Below are positions 1 through 8,264 of a DNA stretch of 64,000 nucleotides, piece by piece. A model generated the notes under the pieces. The model was not told where the DNA came from, did no database searches, and saw only the letters and a list, made by a program, of their open reading frames with translations. The first letter of the stretch is position 1; each line of letters begins with the position of its first letter. Where the stretch lies: NCBI GenBank assembly GCA_026393535.1, contig JAPKZY010000106.1, positions 1-64,000 on the forward strand. Reading direction: 5' to 3'. A program made the position numbers and the translations under genes. This DNA comes from Actinomycetota bacterium (GTDB lineage Bacteria > Actinomycetota > Acidimicrobiia > Acidimicrobiales > Ilumatobacteraceae).

Positions 1-165
1 AAGACAGCAAAAGTGAAAACATTTAGCCAGCAGTTAGCAGTTGGATTTGCGCTCGCTCCGTTTACCGTTATTGACCAATCGTGGACTTTTACAATCTTCA
101 TGTGGATAGCCGTTGCTCTTACGCTTCTTAGCGCTGCTCAATATGCGGTGAAAGCCCTGCGCTAG
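1..165 (+). CDS. pgsA: CDP-diacylglycerol-glycerol-3-phosphate 3-phosphatidyltransferase, C-terminal end (partial)
   Basis: The last 54 codons of a gene that enters from the left edge. Frame 1 reads KTAKVKTFSQQLAVG followed by a hydrophobic helix and ends at TAG 163-165. The GK(V/T)KT-type stretch followed by membrane helices is typical of the C-terminal part of CDP-alcohol phosphatidyltransferases, where a lysine-rich loop precedes the last helices. PgsA makes phosphatidylglycerol phosphate in the inner membrane. The downstream order (MFS, then cinA) supports the call, since pgsA and cinA are frequent neighbours in bacteria. The catalytic CDP-alcohol motif lies outside the window, so another member of the family (for example a PIP synthase) cannot be fully excluded. 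Confidence 0.7.
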   Translation, partial: KTAKVKTFSQQLAVGFALAPFTVIDQSWTFTIFMWIAVALTLLSAAQYAVKALR

Positions 166-1430
166 TGGTTCTTGCGGCACTAAGCCCGGAAGACCGCGCC
201 GCAATACAAAAGCGCACACTGCGCACCTTGATGGTGGGCCAAATTATCGGAGCCGCAGCTCTTGCTTCTGCAGTCACGGTTGGCGCATACGTCGTACAAG
301 ACATTCTGGGAGACACGACTCCGTGGGGCGGCATTGCAACTGCAACCGCAACCATGGGCACTGCTGTTATGGCGCAAGTTCTATCGCGCATCATGATGCG
401 TCGCGGGCGTCGTCCCGGATTGCAATTGGGATACGCACTTGCAACAGTCGGCGCAATTCTCGCTGCTCTCGGTGCGGAACACCGATCTCTTGCGCTATTC
501 ATGGTTGGGCTTTTCATGTTTGGTAACGGCCAAGCCTCGAACTTGCTGGCACGATACGCCGCAACTGACTTAGCGGAACCACACAACCGGGCTAGTTCAA
601 TGAGCCGCATCGTGTTTGCTTCAACATTCGGTGCAGTCTTTGGGCCACTGCTCATTAGTCCTGCTGAAATTGCTGGCCAAGATTGGTTCGGTTGGGCCAA
701 GTACACAGGCCCATGGGTCTTTTCCAGCATCGTGTTACTCGGCGCATTCCTTAACACAACGATCCGTTTACGTCCTGACCCACTGGTCATCGCTGGCGGT
801 ATCAGCCCGAAGGGCACAGTGAAGCTTCCCAGCATCAAAGAAGCACTAACGATTGTTGTTGCAACACAAAAAGGTCGACTAGCACTTGCTTCAATGGTCA
901 TCTCTCAAGTCACCATGGTGGCTGTGATGGCAATGACTCCAGTGCACATGAAATTGCATGGTCATGAATCACTCAGTCAGTTTGTTATTTCGCTTCACGT
1001 CGCTGGCATGTATGCATTCAGTCCTCTTGTAGGCCGCTTTGCTGACAAGAAGGGAACGCATCACGCAGTTCTTGCTGGTGCTTCCGTATTGGTTCTTGCA
1101 ACAGTCATGTCTGCTCTCAGTGGGGAAGCTGCACTTATATTGTTTCCGGCATTGTGGTTTCTTGGAATCGGATGGAACTTCGGACTCATCGGTGGGTCCG
1201 CGATGCTGCTTGAATCAGTTCCCGATGACAAGCGCGTCACAGTGCAAGGTTCAGCTGATTTGATGATGAGTTTCTGTGGCGGCCTGGCTGGACTGTCGTC
1301 TGGCTTTATCCGTAAAGCTTTCGGCTATCACTTGTTAGCAGCGTCAGCATCGTTGGCGGCTGCCGCACTGCTCGTTTGGGCCTTTTATGCATTTCGGCGC
1401 ATGCAGTTGCAGTCTTCTGTGGCAGGCTAA
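165..1430 (+). CDS. Major facilitator superfamily transporter
   Basis: A 421-residue inner-membrane protein with about twelve hydrophobic segments, close to the usual MFS length. A basic loop MMRRGRRPG near residue 75 sits where the MFS loop 2-3 motif is expected (positively charged GxxxDRxGRR-like turn), and a second charged turn ADKKGTHH near residue 290 matches the equivalent in the second half. The substrate cannot be told from sequence. It starts with GTG at 165, sharing one base with the pgsA stop (TAGTG), so translation is probably coupled. cinA follows 5 nt downstream, giving a pgsA-MFS-cinA operon. Confidence 0.8.
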   Translation: MVLAALSPEDRAAIQKRTLRTLMVGQIIGAAALASAVTVGAYVVQDILGDTTPWGGIATATATMGTAVMAQVLSRIMMRRGRRPGLQLGYALATVGAILAALGAEHRSLALFMVGLFMFGNGQASNLLARYAATDLAEPHNRASSMSRIVFASTFGAVFGPLLISPAEIAGQDWFGWAKYTGPWVFSSIVLLGAFLNTTIRLRPDPLVIAGGISPKGTVKLPSIKEALTIVVATQKGRLALASMVISQVTMVAVMAMTPVHMKLHGHESLSQFVISLHVAGMYAFSPLVGRFADKKGTHHAVLAGASVLVLATVMSALSGEAALILFPALWFLGIGWNFGLIGGSAMLLESVPDDKRVTVQGSADLMMSFCGGLAGLSSGFIRKAFGYHLLAASASLAAAALLVWAFYAFRRMQLQSSVAG

Positions 1431-1435
1431 ACGCC

Positions 1436-2680
1436 ATGAAGTGCAATGTTGTTGCCGTTGGTACAGAGCTTCTGCTTGGCCAGATAGTTGATACCAACTC
1501 TTCGTACATTGGCGAACAATTAGCTGCTGTCGGTATTGGATCCCATCTGCAACTCAAAGTGGGCGACAACTTGGCGCGCGTTGTTGCGGCCATTCGTCTG
1601 GCTCTTGAAGACGCAGATGCCGTGATTATCTGTGGTGGCCTCGGACCAACGCATGATGATCTCACTCGTGACGCGCTTGCTGAAATCATGGGCGTTCCAC
1701 TAGAACACAACGACCACATTGCGCAATTGATTACCAACTTGTTTGCTACGCGCAATCGTTACATGGCCCCCAACAATTTGAATCAAGCCCAAGTTCCACG
1801 CGGAGCCACAATCATTGAACAGACTCGTGGCACCGCACCTGGCCTTATGTGCCCTGTTGGCAACAAGGTCATGTATGCAATGCCCGGAGTGCCGCATGAG
1901 ATGTACGACATGATGAGTCGCGCAGTGCTGCCTGATCTTCTAGAGCGCAGTGGGGAAGCGAGCGTCATTAAGAGTTTGGTGTTGCGCACGTGGGGCGAAA
2001 GTGAATCAGCACTTAACGAACGACTCGACCCCATCATCGATGAACTCGAAACACTTGGTAATCCAACTCTTGCGTTTCTTGCAAGTGGCTGGGAAGGCAT
2101 CAAAGTTCGTCTCACAGTGAAGGCAGCAACCGATACCGAAGCAGACGCACTGTTAAGTACTTGGGAGCATAAAGTGCGCGCGCTTACTGATGATCTTGTA
2201 TTCGGGACAAACACAGACACCATGGAATCTGTGGTGCTCAAGCTTCTTGAACAGCGTGGTTGGACCTTAGGTATTGCGGAATCTGTAACCGGCGGTCTTG
2301 TCGGCGGTCGCATCACTTCCATTCCCGGCGCGTCACGCACCTTTCGCGGCGGCATCATTAGTTACACCAGTGAAGTGAAGTTCGATGTGCTCGGAGTAGA
2401 CCGTGGCCCTGTTGTGTCAGAGCAAGCAGCGATACAAATGGCTGTTGGCGCACAACGAACACTGAATGCAAGTGTTGGCCTCGCACTTACTGGGGTTGCT
2501 GGCCCAGACGAACAAGACGGACAACCTGTCGGCACCCTGTGTGTGGGTATTGCATTTCCCGACGGCAGAACCTTTTCCAGCATCTCGCAACTGCCAGGTC
2601 AACGTGATCAGATGCGCCAATTCAGCGTGATTAATGCACTCTCGTTCCTACGCAAGCTTCTGCTCGCCGAGCCTCGGTAG
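1436..2680 (+). CDS. cinA: CinA-family nicotinamide-nucleotide amidohydrolase
   Basis: A 414-residue two-domain protein. The N-terminal MoCF/MoaB-like domain starts NVVAVGTELLLGQIVDTNS and carries GGLGPTHDDLT near residue 65. The C-terminal PncC domain (from about residue 265) carries the GIAESVTGG motif and the SIPGASRTFRGGIISYT stretch. PncC-type domains deamidate NMN to NaMN in pyridine-nucleotide salvage; full-length CinA is also linked to competence and ADP-ribose pyrophosphatase activity in some bacteria. The ATG at 1436 is chosen because the residues upstream of it (from 1376) overlap the MFS coding region and do not fit the family. Its TAG stop lies inside the predicted -10 of the following tRNA gene. 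Confidence 0.92.
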   Translation: MKCNVVAVGTELLLGQIVDTNSSYIGEQLAAVGIGSHLQLKVGDNLARVVAAIRLALEDADAVIICGGLGPTHDDLTRDALAEIMGVPLEHNDHIAQLITNLFATRNRYMAPNNLNQAQVPRGATIIEQTRGTAPGLMCPVGNKVMYAMPGVPHEMYDMMSRAVLPDLLERSGEASVIKSLVLRTWGESESALNERLDPIIDELETLGNPTLAFLASGWEGIKVRLTVKAATDTEADALLSTWEHKVRALTDDLVFGTNTDTMESVVLKLLEQRGWTLGIAESVTGGLVGGRITSIPGASRTFRGGIISYTSEVKFDVLGVDRGPVVSEQAAIQMAVGAQRTLNASVGLALTGVAGPDEQDGQPVGTLCVGIAFPDGRTFSSISQLPGQRDQMRQFSVINALSFLRKLLLAEPR

Positions 2681-2683
2681 AGT
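2678..2683 (+). promoter_or_regulatory. Predicted -10 element of tRNA-Arg gene
   Basis: TAGAGT matches the TANNNT pattern seen before many genes here. Six nt downstream would put the transcript start at 2690, four bases before the mature tRNA. The hexamer begins with the TAG stop codon of cinA, so the tRNA promoter overlaps the end of the preceding gene. Confidence 0.45.
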
Positions 2684-2693
2684 TGTATTCAAT

Positions 2694-2770
2694 GCCCTCG
2701 TAGCTCAGTCGGATAGAGCAACGGACTTCTAATCCGCAGGTCGCAGGTTCGATTCCTGCCGAGGGCGCCA
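2694..2770 (+). tRNA. tRNA-Arg (anticodon TCT)
   Basis: A full cloverleaf can be drawn. The acceptor arms GCCCTCG (2694-2700) and CGAGGGC (2760-2766) pair perfectly, the D-arm contains TAGCTCAG, the anticodon loop CTTCTAA gives anticodon TCT, and the T-arm contains GGTTCGATTCC. A discriminator G and an encoded CCA end (2768-2770) follow. TCT reads the AGA/AGG arginine codons. Confidence 0.97.
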
Positions 2771-2789
2771 AGAGGTGGGAACCCAACGT

Positions 2790-3203
2790 CTATGGTTTTT
2801 CTTGTCTCGCAATTGAGAAGAGATGCCATGCGCCGTCTGTAGTCGGTGACCACAGTGCTGCGCCATCTTCAAGGTAATTGACCGGTGGGTTAATTGGTGC
2901 TTGTTGAGGAAAGATCTTGCCTTCGTCTGCACAGGGGATAATCAATACATTATGTGGTGCCAAGATTGCATGACTTTGCCCTTCACTGTTTAGTGGCACT
3001 CGTCCCGTGTCGAATAAATCGCGCAGCCGAGTGGTGTCATTGCATTTGTAGATGACGTCACCGCCAAGCAATTGAAGTGTGATGACACCTTCTCCTATTT
3101 CAATCACGGTTGCTCGCCGCCATTGCGTTGATTCCTCCAGAGCTTTTCGTGCTTGTATGAAGTGCACGCAATGCCCTGGGGCGTAGTTTTGATTATTACT
3201 CAT
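2790..3203 (-). CDS. Uncharacterised protein, possible small beta-barrel domain
   Basis: I do not recognise this 137-residue protein. It has no signal peptide or membrane segment. The first half (GHCVHF..., WRRATVIEIGEGVITLQLLGGDVIYK) alternates polar and hydrophobic residues around glycines, as in SH3/KOW-like barrels, but this is only an impression. The second half holds LAPHNVLIIP and a Trp-containing tail. The ATG at 3203 is preceded by GAGGAAAA at Shine-Dalgarno spacing, which favours it over in-frame starts further up. The gene stands alone, convergent with the tRNA gene, and an imperfect inverted repeat lies 29-52 nt before its start. Confidence 0.6.
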   Translation of the reverse strand: MSNNQNYAPGHCVHFIQARKALEESTQWRRATVIEIGEGVITLQLLGGDVIYKCNDTTRLRDLFDTGRVPLNSEGQSHAILAPHNVLIIPCADEGKIFPQQAPINPPVNYLEDGAALWSPTTDGAWHLFSIARQEKP

Positions 3204-3231
3204 GTTGTTTTTCCTCATCGTTCTTGGCGTT

Positions 3232-3255
3232 ACCACCGACTTGAAATCGGTTGGT
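3232..3255. promoter_or_regulatory. Imperfect inverted repeat upstream of the 137-residue gene
   Basis: ACC-ACCGA (3232-3239), a seven-base spacer, then TCGGT-T-GGT (3247-3255). The arms pair over eight bases with one bulged T. It lies in the 243-nt gap between two divergent genes and could be an operator or, on the minus strand, a 5' UTR hairpin. The rest of the gap up to 3413 shows nothing I can name. Confidence 0.3.
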
Positions 3256-3413
3256 GATCTTCAACGGGCCAAGCCCCTCAGATCGTCTTGATGACTACAA
3301 ATGCACAGTACCGAAGGGGTGTGTGAAGGTATCTAACCACAGGTTCGTCACGCGCCAATGCTCCGTGGGCAGCAGGAAGCGAGAGTAATGACCAACTTTC
3401 CCGCTCTGAATGA

Positions 3414-3433
3414 GGCTTTGACCCATCAAAGCC
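3414..3433. promoter_or_regulatory. 20-bp perfect inverted repeat on the carD promoter
   Basis: Arms GGCTTTGA (3414-3421) and TCAAAGCC (3426-3433) are exact reverse complements separated by CCCA. The repeat ends one base before the predicted -10 TACAAT, so it covers the spacer and the -35 position. That placement fits an operator for a dimeric regulator; a transcribed hairpin is unlikely because it lies upstream of the predicted start site. Confidence 0.55.
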
Positions 3434-3434
3434 T

Positions 3435-3440
3435 TACAAT
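3435..3440 (+). promoter_or_regulatory. Predicted -10 element of leaderless carD
   Basis: TACAAT ends exactly six nt before the GTG start codon at 3447, where transcription would then begin. No Shine-Dalgarno sequence lies before the GTG. Confidence 0.6.
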
Positions 3441-3446
3441 TGCAGG

Positions 3447-4034
3447 GTGGAATTTAAGAAAGATGACATCGTCATCTACCCCCAACATGGCGCCTGCAAA
3501 GTAAAAGGCAAAAAGAAGCACGACTTCTTCGGTACGGGGAAAAAAGAGGAGTACCTCATCCTTGAGACCATCATCAACGAGATGACCCTCCAGGTTCCTA
3601 TGTCGAAGCTCGACGAAGTTGGCGTGCGACCACCAGTGAACGCAGAAGAACTTGATGACCTTGTCCAAGTGCTTTCTAAGCCAGACCCTCGCGTGCCAAG
3701 TAACTGGTCACGCCGTTTCAAGAACCACCAAGAGAAGTTGAAGAGTGGCGACGTGTACCAAGTAGCAGAAGTTGTTCGTAACTTGGCAGCGCGTAACCGC
3801 GACGCTTCGTTGTCTGCAGCCGAGCGCACCATGTACGAGCGTGCTCGCGTGAACTTGATTTCAGAAATTGCACCGGCCTTGAAGGTCAGCAAAGAAGAAG
3901 CAGAAGAGTTTCTCAATCAGGCACTTGAAAAAGGTGTGCTGAAGGTGGCGAAAGTTGCCGAGAAGAAAGTTGAAGCAGTTGTCAAAGTAGTTGACGATGC
4001 TGACGACGATTCTGACAACGAAGACGACGAGTAA
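3447..4034 (+). CDS. carD: CarD-family RNA polymerase-binding transcription regulator
   Basis: A 195-residue protein. The N-terminal Tudor-like domain (residues 1-60) opens FKKDDIVIYPQHGACKV, the hallmark of CarD/TRCF RID domains that bind the RNA polymerase beta subunit. Residues 70-165 form the helical DNA-binding domain, with KPDPRVPSNWSRRFKNH; the conserved Trp wedges into the upstream edge of the transcription bubble in mycobacterial CarD and stabilises open complexes. An acidic tail (DDADDDSDNEDDE) makes it longer than the usual 160 residues. The GTG start is supported by the family N-terminus. It is probably leaderless and has an inverted repeat over its promoter. The next gene follows after 3 nt. 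Confidence 0.95.
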   Translation: MEFKKDDIVIYPQHGACKVKGKKKHDFFGTGKKEEYLILETIINEMTLQVPMSKLDEVGVRPPVNAEELDDLVQVLSKPDPRVPSNWSRRFKNHQEKLKSGDVYQVAEVVRNLAARNRDASLSAAERTMYERARVNLISEIAPALKVSKEEAEEFLNQALEKGVLKVAKVAEKKVEAVVKVVDDADDDSDNEDDE

Positions 4035-4037
4035 ATC

Positions 4038-4904
4038 ATGACCCGAGTGGGTTTTTGTGGTCTTGGCGTTATGGGGTATCCCATGGCTGGACATCTTGCT
4101 TCTGCAGGTCATTCTGTTTCTGTTTACAACCGCACATCTGCACGTGCAGATGCCTGGGTAGCTGAACATTCCGGAACGACATTTCCCACTCCGCGTGAAG
4201 TTGCTGCTAACTCCGACATTGTGATGCTGTGCGTTGGCAATGATGCTGACGTGCGTGCCGTAGTTATGGGGCCCGATGGTGTTCTGGCAGGTGCACATGA
4301 CGGTTTGATTGTTGTTGACCACACCACAACTAGTGCCGAACTGGCCCGTGAGATTTCTCTGGCATGTTCTGTGGCCGGAGTTGGGTTTGTTGATGCACCT
4401 GTGTCAGGTGGTCAAGCCGGAGCAATCAATGGTGCACTCACCGTGATGTGTGGAGCTGATTCTGTAAAAGTGTTTGCAGATGTTGAAGCTGTTGCAACTG
4501 CTTATTCACGTTCGTGTGTTCGTTTAGGTAATGCCGGCAGTGGCCAGTTAGCAAAGATGGTGAATCAGATTTGTATTGCTGGGATAGTGCAAGGGCTTGC
4601 TGAAGGTTTGGCATTTGCAACGAAGGCTGGGCTTGACGCACATGCAGTGATTGATGTGATTTCAAAGGGCGCAGCACAGAGCTGGCAAATGGAAAACCGT
4701 GGTCACACCATGGTGGACGATTCGTTTGACTTCGGGTTTGCCGTTGAATGGATGATCAAGGACTTGGGTTTTTGTGTGGAAGAAGCCCAACGAAATGGCG
4801 CTGAATTGCCTGTTGCAGATTTGGTGCTTGGCTTTTATCGCGAACTGTACGCAGATGGTGCTGGCCGCTTGGATACCAGCAGCCTGATTCGTCGCTTGCC
4901 CTAG
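4038..4904 (+). CDS. NAD(P)-dependent 3-hydroxyisobutyrate dehydrogenase-like oxidoreductase
   Basis: A 288-residue beta-hydroxyacid dehydrogenase. The Rossmann motif GFCGLGVMGYPMAGHL is at the N-terminus, the substrate-binding stretch DAPVSGGQAGA near residue 118, the G-x-x-G-x-x-x-K catalytic-lysine region GNAGSGQLAKMVNQ near 170, and the C-terminal KDLGFCVEEA motif near 240. Family members oxidise 3-hydroxyisobutyrate (valine breakdown), tartronate semialdehyde or related short hydroxyacids, and the exact substrate is not visible. It sits 3 nt after carD in the same operon and converges on an aminotransferase gene: the two TAG stops overlap by two bases. Confidence 0.85.
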   Translation: MTRVGFCGLGVMGYPMAGHLASAGHSVSVYNRTSARADAWVAEHSGTTFPTPREVAANSDIVMLCVGNDADVRAVVMGPDGVLAGAHDGLIVVDHTTTSAELAREISLACSVAGVGFVDAPVSGGQAGAINGALTVMCGADSVKVFADVEAVATAYSRSCVRLGNAGSGQLAKMVNQICIAGIVQGLAEGLAFATKAGLDAHAVIDVISKGAAQSWQMENRGHTMVDDSFDFGFAVEWMIKDLGFCVEEAQRNGAELPVADLVLGFYRELYADGAGRLDTSSLIRRLP

Positions 4905-6115
4905 AGGCTCTGCACGACCGATGCAAATACGTCAAGCACAGTGTCGATTTGTTGATCTGTGATGACCAATGGCGGACACACTGCAATGACCCCGGGAATA
5001 GAGCGAGCGATAACGCCCTTCTTGATCATGGCGTCACGAACAATGGTTGCGTCCATGTCGTCTGGAAGCTTTCCTGCCCAAATGGCGCCTGCACCGCGGT
5101 AGCCGGTGAGTATGCCGTCTGCGCTGAGGGCTTGAAGTCCTTTTTCAATTCGAGCACCAATGTGTTTCGCGCGTTCAACGAGACCTTCGCGCTCCATGAT
5201 GGCGATATTGGCAAGTGCAGCTGCACACACAGTGGCGTGACCTGAATATGTGTAACCGTGACGCAAAAAGAACGTGGGGTCTGTGGCGAGTGCGTTGTTG
5301 ATTACTTCACCGATGATGACTCCTCCAAGAGGTTGATAACCACTTGTGACTCCTTTGGCAAACGTAATCATGTCGGGAGTGACGCCGTAGTAGGTGGCGC
5401 CAAACCATTCGCCAAGGCGACCAAAACCTGTGATGACTTCATCGAAGATGAGGTATGCACCATTGTCATTGCACAGACGACGAAGCCCAGTGAGGTATTC
5501 GGCGCTTGATGGCCATACGCCACCTGCGCCCTGCAATGGCTCAGCAATGATTGCTGCAACTTTGCCTTTGTTCTGTTCGAAGGCAATGGACATTGCTTCA
5601 ATATCATCGGCATCAACTTGAATGACGCCTTCAAGAAGTGTTCCGTAACCGATTTTGTTCAGAGGTAAACCTTGTGCACTGGTGCCGCCGTAGTTTGTGC
5701 CGTGGTATCCGCGGTTACGCGTAATGATGACGCTACGTTCAGGGTGGCCTGCCTGAATTTGTGAGGTACGGGCAATCTTCATTGCGGTGTCGATTGATTC
5801 TGATCCGCTGCCGCACAAGAAGACCCGTGAATTAGAAATGGGGGACAGCGATGACACTTTTGTTGCAACTGCTTCAGCTAGCGGATTCGTAAACGGATCA
5901 AATGTTGAGTAGGTCTCAAGCGTGCCTACTTGGGCAGCAATTGCATCAGCCATTTCTTTACGGCCATGCCCGATTTGGCAATACCAAAGGCTGCCGATGG
6001 CGTCGATGTATTCATTGCCTTTGTCATCCCATAGCAACGCCATGTCGCCGCGCACCATGTTGATGAACGCGTCAGAGGATGGTTTCGCAAAGGAGTGAAG
6101 AAGATTGCTTGACAT
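4901..6115 (-). CDS. Class III pyridoxal-phosphate aminotransferase
   Basis: A 404-residue fold-type I PLP enzyme of the omega-amino-acid transaminase group. Visible motifs are IDAIGSLWYCQIGHG near the N-terminus, the GYHGTNYGG turn, LIFDEVITGFGRLG holding the PLP-ring aspartate, and ITFAKGVTSGYQPLGG holding the Schiff-base lysine. Such enzymes move amino groups from beta-alanine, GABA, beta-aminoisobutyrate or diamines to pyruvate or 2-oxoglutarate. Beside a 3-hydroxyisobutyrate dehydrogenase-like gene, a role in valine, thymine or beta-amino-acid breakdown is plausible but inferred. The ATG at 6115 is picked over a longer reading because a TANNNT box lies six nt before it. Confidence 0.87.
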   Translation of the reverse strand: MSSNLLHSFAKPSSDAFINMVRGDMALLWDDKGNEYIDAIGSLWYCQIGHGRKEMADAIAAQVGTLETYSTFDPFTNPLAEAVATKVSSLSPISNSRVFLCGSGSESIDTAMKIARTSQIQAGHPERSVIITRNRGYHGTNYGGTSAQGLPLNKIGYGTLLEGVIQVDADDIEAMSIAFEQNKGKVAAIIAEPLQGAGGVWPSSAEYLTGLRRLCNDNGAYLIFDEVITGFGRLGEWFGATYYGVTPDMITFAKGVTSGYQPLGGVIIGEVINNALATDPTFFLRHGYTYSGHATVCAAALANIAIMEREGLVERAKHIGARIEKGLQALSADGILTGYRGAGAIWAGKLPDDMDATIVRDAMIKKGVIARSIPGVIAVCPPLVITDQQIDTVLDVFASVVQSL

Positions 6116-6121
6116 GTCACT

Positions 6122-6127
6122 ACTGTA
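6122..6127 (-). promoter_or_regulatory. Predicted -10 element of leaderless aminotransferase gene
   Basis: TACAGT on the minus strand, six nt before the ATG at 6115, within the 35-nt gap after the thiolase stop. It suggests the aminotransferase has its own promoter besides read-through from thiolase. Confidence 0.5.
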
Positions 6128-6150
6128 CGCCAGCGGTTGCTGGCGCGAAA

Positions 6151-7380
6151 TTAGATTCGCTCGATGATGGTGGCTGTTCCCATGCCGCCGCCGGTGCACA
6201 TGGTGATGAGGCCGGTTGTCTTGTTCTGGCGTTCGAGTTCGTCTACCAAGGTGCCAATCAGCATCGCGCCGGTTGCACCGATGGGGTGACCAAGAGCCAT
6301 TGCTCCACCATTGACGTTGACCTTTGCAGGATCAACGCCAGTGTCTTTGAAGAACTTCAAAACAACAGCAGCGAATGCTTCATTGACCTCGAAAAGATCA
6401 ATGTCGTCAAATGTCATTCCGGCTTTTTTCAGAACAAGCTTTGCGGCTGGTCCGGGCGCTGTGAGCATGATGACTGGCTCTGTACCAGCAACTGCGCTCA
6501 TGATGATGCGTGCGCGTGGCTTGAGGCCGTGTGCTTTTGCATAGTCAGGAGATGTCACAAGAACAGCTGCGCCGCCATCAACAACACCAGAAGAGTTGCC
6601 GCCGTGGTGAACATGGTTGATGCCTGAGATGTGTGGGTAAGCAAGGCGCGCAGTTTCGTCGATGGTGAGACCTTCTGGATCCTTTTTGTATCCGCCCATG
6701 CCTTCGAAGCTTGGAGTGAGTTTGGCGAGGTCAGCAAGTGTTGTGCCTGCACGAGGGTGCTCATCAACTGCAAGTGCAAGAGTTCCGTCGTCATGGTAAA
6801 TCGGAATCAGTGAACGCTCGAAGCGGCCTTCTGCAATTGCGATAGCTGCACGGCGCTGGCTTTCAACTGCAAGTGCGTCGCACTGTTCGCGGGTGAAGCC
6901 TTCGGTAGTTGCAATGAGGTCAGCAGAAATTCCCTGAGGCACCATGTTGTACTGATCACGCAGGTGATTGTTGTTGGCGGTGAAACCGTCAACGTGCATT
7001 GGTGATGGACGAGACATTGATTCAATGCCACCAGCAACCACGATGTCTTGCATGCCGGACAAAACGCCCATGGCTGCGAAGTTCACTGCTTGCTGACCAG
7101 AGCCACAGAAACGATTCAGTGTGACGCCAGGGGCCTCAAGTGCCCAGCCAGCGTCAAGAGCCGACATGCGTGCGATATCCATTGAATGGTCGCCGCTGCC
7201 AGCGCCACAACCCATGATGACGTCGTCTACTGCTGCGGTATCGAAACCGACGCGATCTTTCAGACCGTTGAGAACTTGGGCGAGGATGCGTTGTGGGTGC
7301 ACGTTGTGCAGGGCGCCGGTGTCTTTGCCCTTTCCTCGTGGTGAGCGAACTGCGTCGATAATCCAGGCTTCACGTTCCAT
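6151..7380 (-). CDS. Acetyl-CoA acyltransferase (thiolase)
   Basis: A 409-residue thiolase of usual length. The nucleophilic cysteine is C92 in [11 protein letters not shown]. The C-terminal catalytic elements are GHPIGATGA and MCTGGGMG, holding the active-site His and second Cys. It cleaves 3-ketoacyl-CoA with CoA at the end of a beta-oxidation cycle, or works in the condensing direction. The start has a good Shine-Dalgarno (AAGGGAG, five nt spacing), unlike many neighbours. Divergent from an enoyl-CoA hydratase gene 103 nt away, which suggests a shared beta-oxidation role. Confidence 0.93.
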   Translation of the reverse strand: MEREAWIIDAVRSPRGKGKDTGALHNVHPQRILAQVLNGLKDRVGFDTAAVDDVIMGCGAGSGDHSMDIARMSALDAGWALEAPGVTLNRFCGSGQQAVNFAAMGVLSGMQDIVVAGGIESMSRPSPMHVDGFTANNNHLRDQYNMVPQGISADLIATTEGFTREQCDALAVESQRRAAIAIAEGRFERSLIPIYHDDGTLALAVDEHPRAGTTLADLAKLTPSFEGMGGYKKDPEGLTIDETARLAYPHISGINHVHHGGNSSGVVDGGAAVLVTSPDYAKAHGLKPRARIIMSAVAGTEPVIMLTAPGPAAKLVLKKAGMTFDDIDLFEVNEAFAAVVLKFFKDTGVDPAKVNVNGGAMALGHPIGATGAMLIGTLVDELERQNKTTGLITMCTGGGMGTATIIERI

Positions 7381-7483
7381 TGGGTCTCCCTTAGCTGCAG
7401 GGGCTGGGTTTCAGCCACCCGTGGTGTACGAACTAAACCTTATGACACGGCATGTTGTGTCGAACCATTGAGGAGGCGCCGTT

Positions 7484-8260
7484 ATGGCCCAATTTCAGAC
7501 ACTTGAAGTATCAGTAGACGGTTCATTGGGGCGCCTGCAGATGGCTCGCCCTGAACGCTTGAATGCACTGTCGCGTCAGACCCTGCAAGATCTGGCATCT
7601 GCTGCGCGATGGTTTGATGAACAGCGCGAGGTAAAGGTTGTCATCGTGTCTGGCCAAGGTCGTTCGTTCTCTGCGGGGTTTGACCTGAATGACTTTTCGA
7701 GCCCAGACCCCGAATGGGGAGTACGTGAAAGTGCCGACCTCGGGCGCATCATGGCAGAAGCCGTGACCAACATGAATGCATTAACCATTGCGGCAATTCA
7801 AGGCCACTGCGTTGGTGGCGGGCTAGTGGTGGCAATTAGTTGTGACTTGCGAATTGCAGCTGAGTCAGCTGTGTTTTCGATTCCTGAAGTTGATCTTGGA
7901 ATACCACTTGCATGGGGAGGCATTCCGCGTTTGGTACGCGAGATTGGTCCGGCTGCAACGAAAGAGTTGGTGCTGACTTGTCGACGGTTCTATCCGGAAG
8001 AAGCAAAGTCGTTGGGTTTCTTGAACACAATTGTTTCTGATTCTGAATTAGCAGCGCATGTTGACGCATTGGCATTGTCGTTGGCTGCAAAGCCCGGCTA
8101 TTCGTTGCGTACTACGAAGCAACAAGTCAACGCAGTAACTGAAGAAATGATTGGTACTGCACGCAACGCCAACGATGCAGATTCATTGGTAATTGCAACA
8201 TATGATGCTGAAAGTCGAGCAGCAAGTGCTGCATATTTGAAATCAAAGAACAAAGGATAA
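7484..8260 (+). CDS. Enoyl-CoA hydratase/isomerase family protein (crotonase fold)
   Basis: A 258-residue crotonase. The two oxyanion-hole segments are visible as GRSFSAGFDLNDF near residue 62 and GHCVGGGLVVA near residue 107; an acidic residue follows in IPEVDLGIPLAWGG. Hydratases add water to trans-2-enoyl-CoA in beta-oxidation, but the superfamily also includes isomerases, so the reaction is not fixed. Start supported by GAGGAGG seven nt before the ATG. An alpha/beta hydrolase gene follows after 4 nt in the same operon. Confidence 0.88.
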   Translation: MAQFQTLEVSVDGSLGRLQMARPERLNALSRQTLQDLASAARWFDEQREVKVVIVSGQGRSFSAGFDLNDFSSPDPEWGVRESADLGRIMAEAVTNMNALTIAAIQGHCVGGGLVVAISCDLRIAAESAVFSIPEVDLGIPLAWGGIPRLVREIGPAATKELVLTCRRFYPEEAKSLGFLNTIVSDSELAAHVDALALSLAAKPGYSLRTTKQQVNAVTEEMIGTARNANDADSLVIATYDAESRAASAAYLKSKNKG

Positions 8261-8264
8261 AAAC

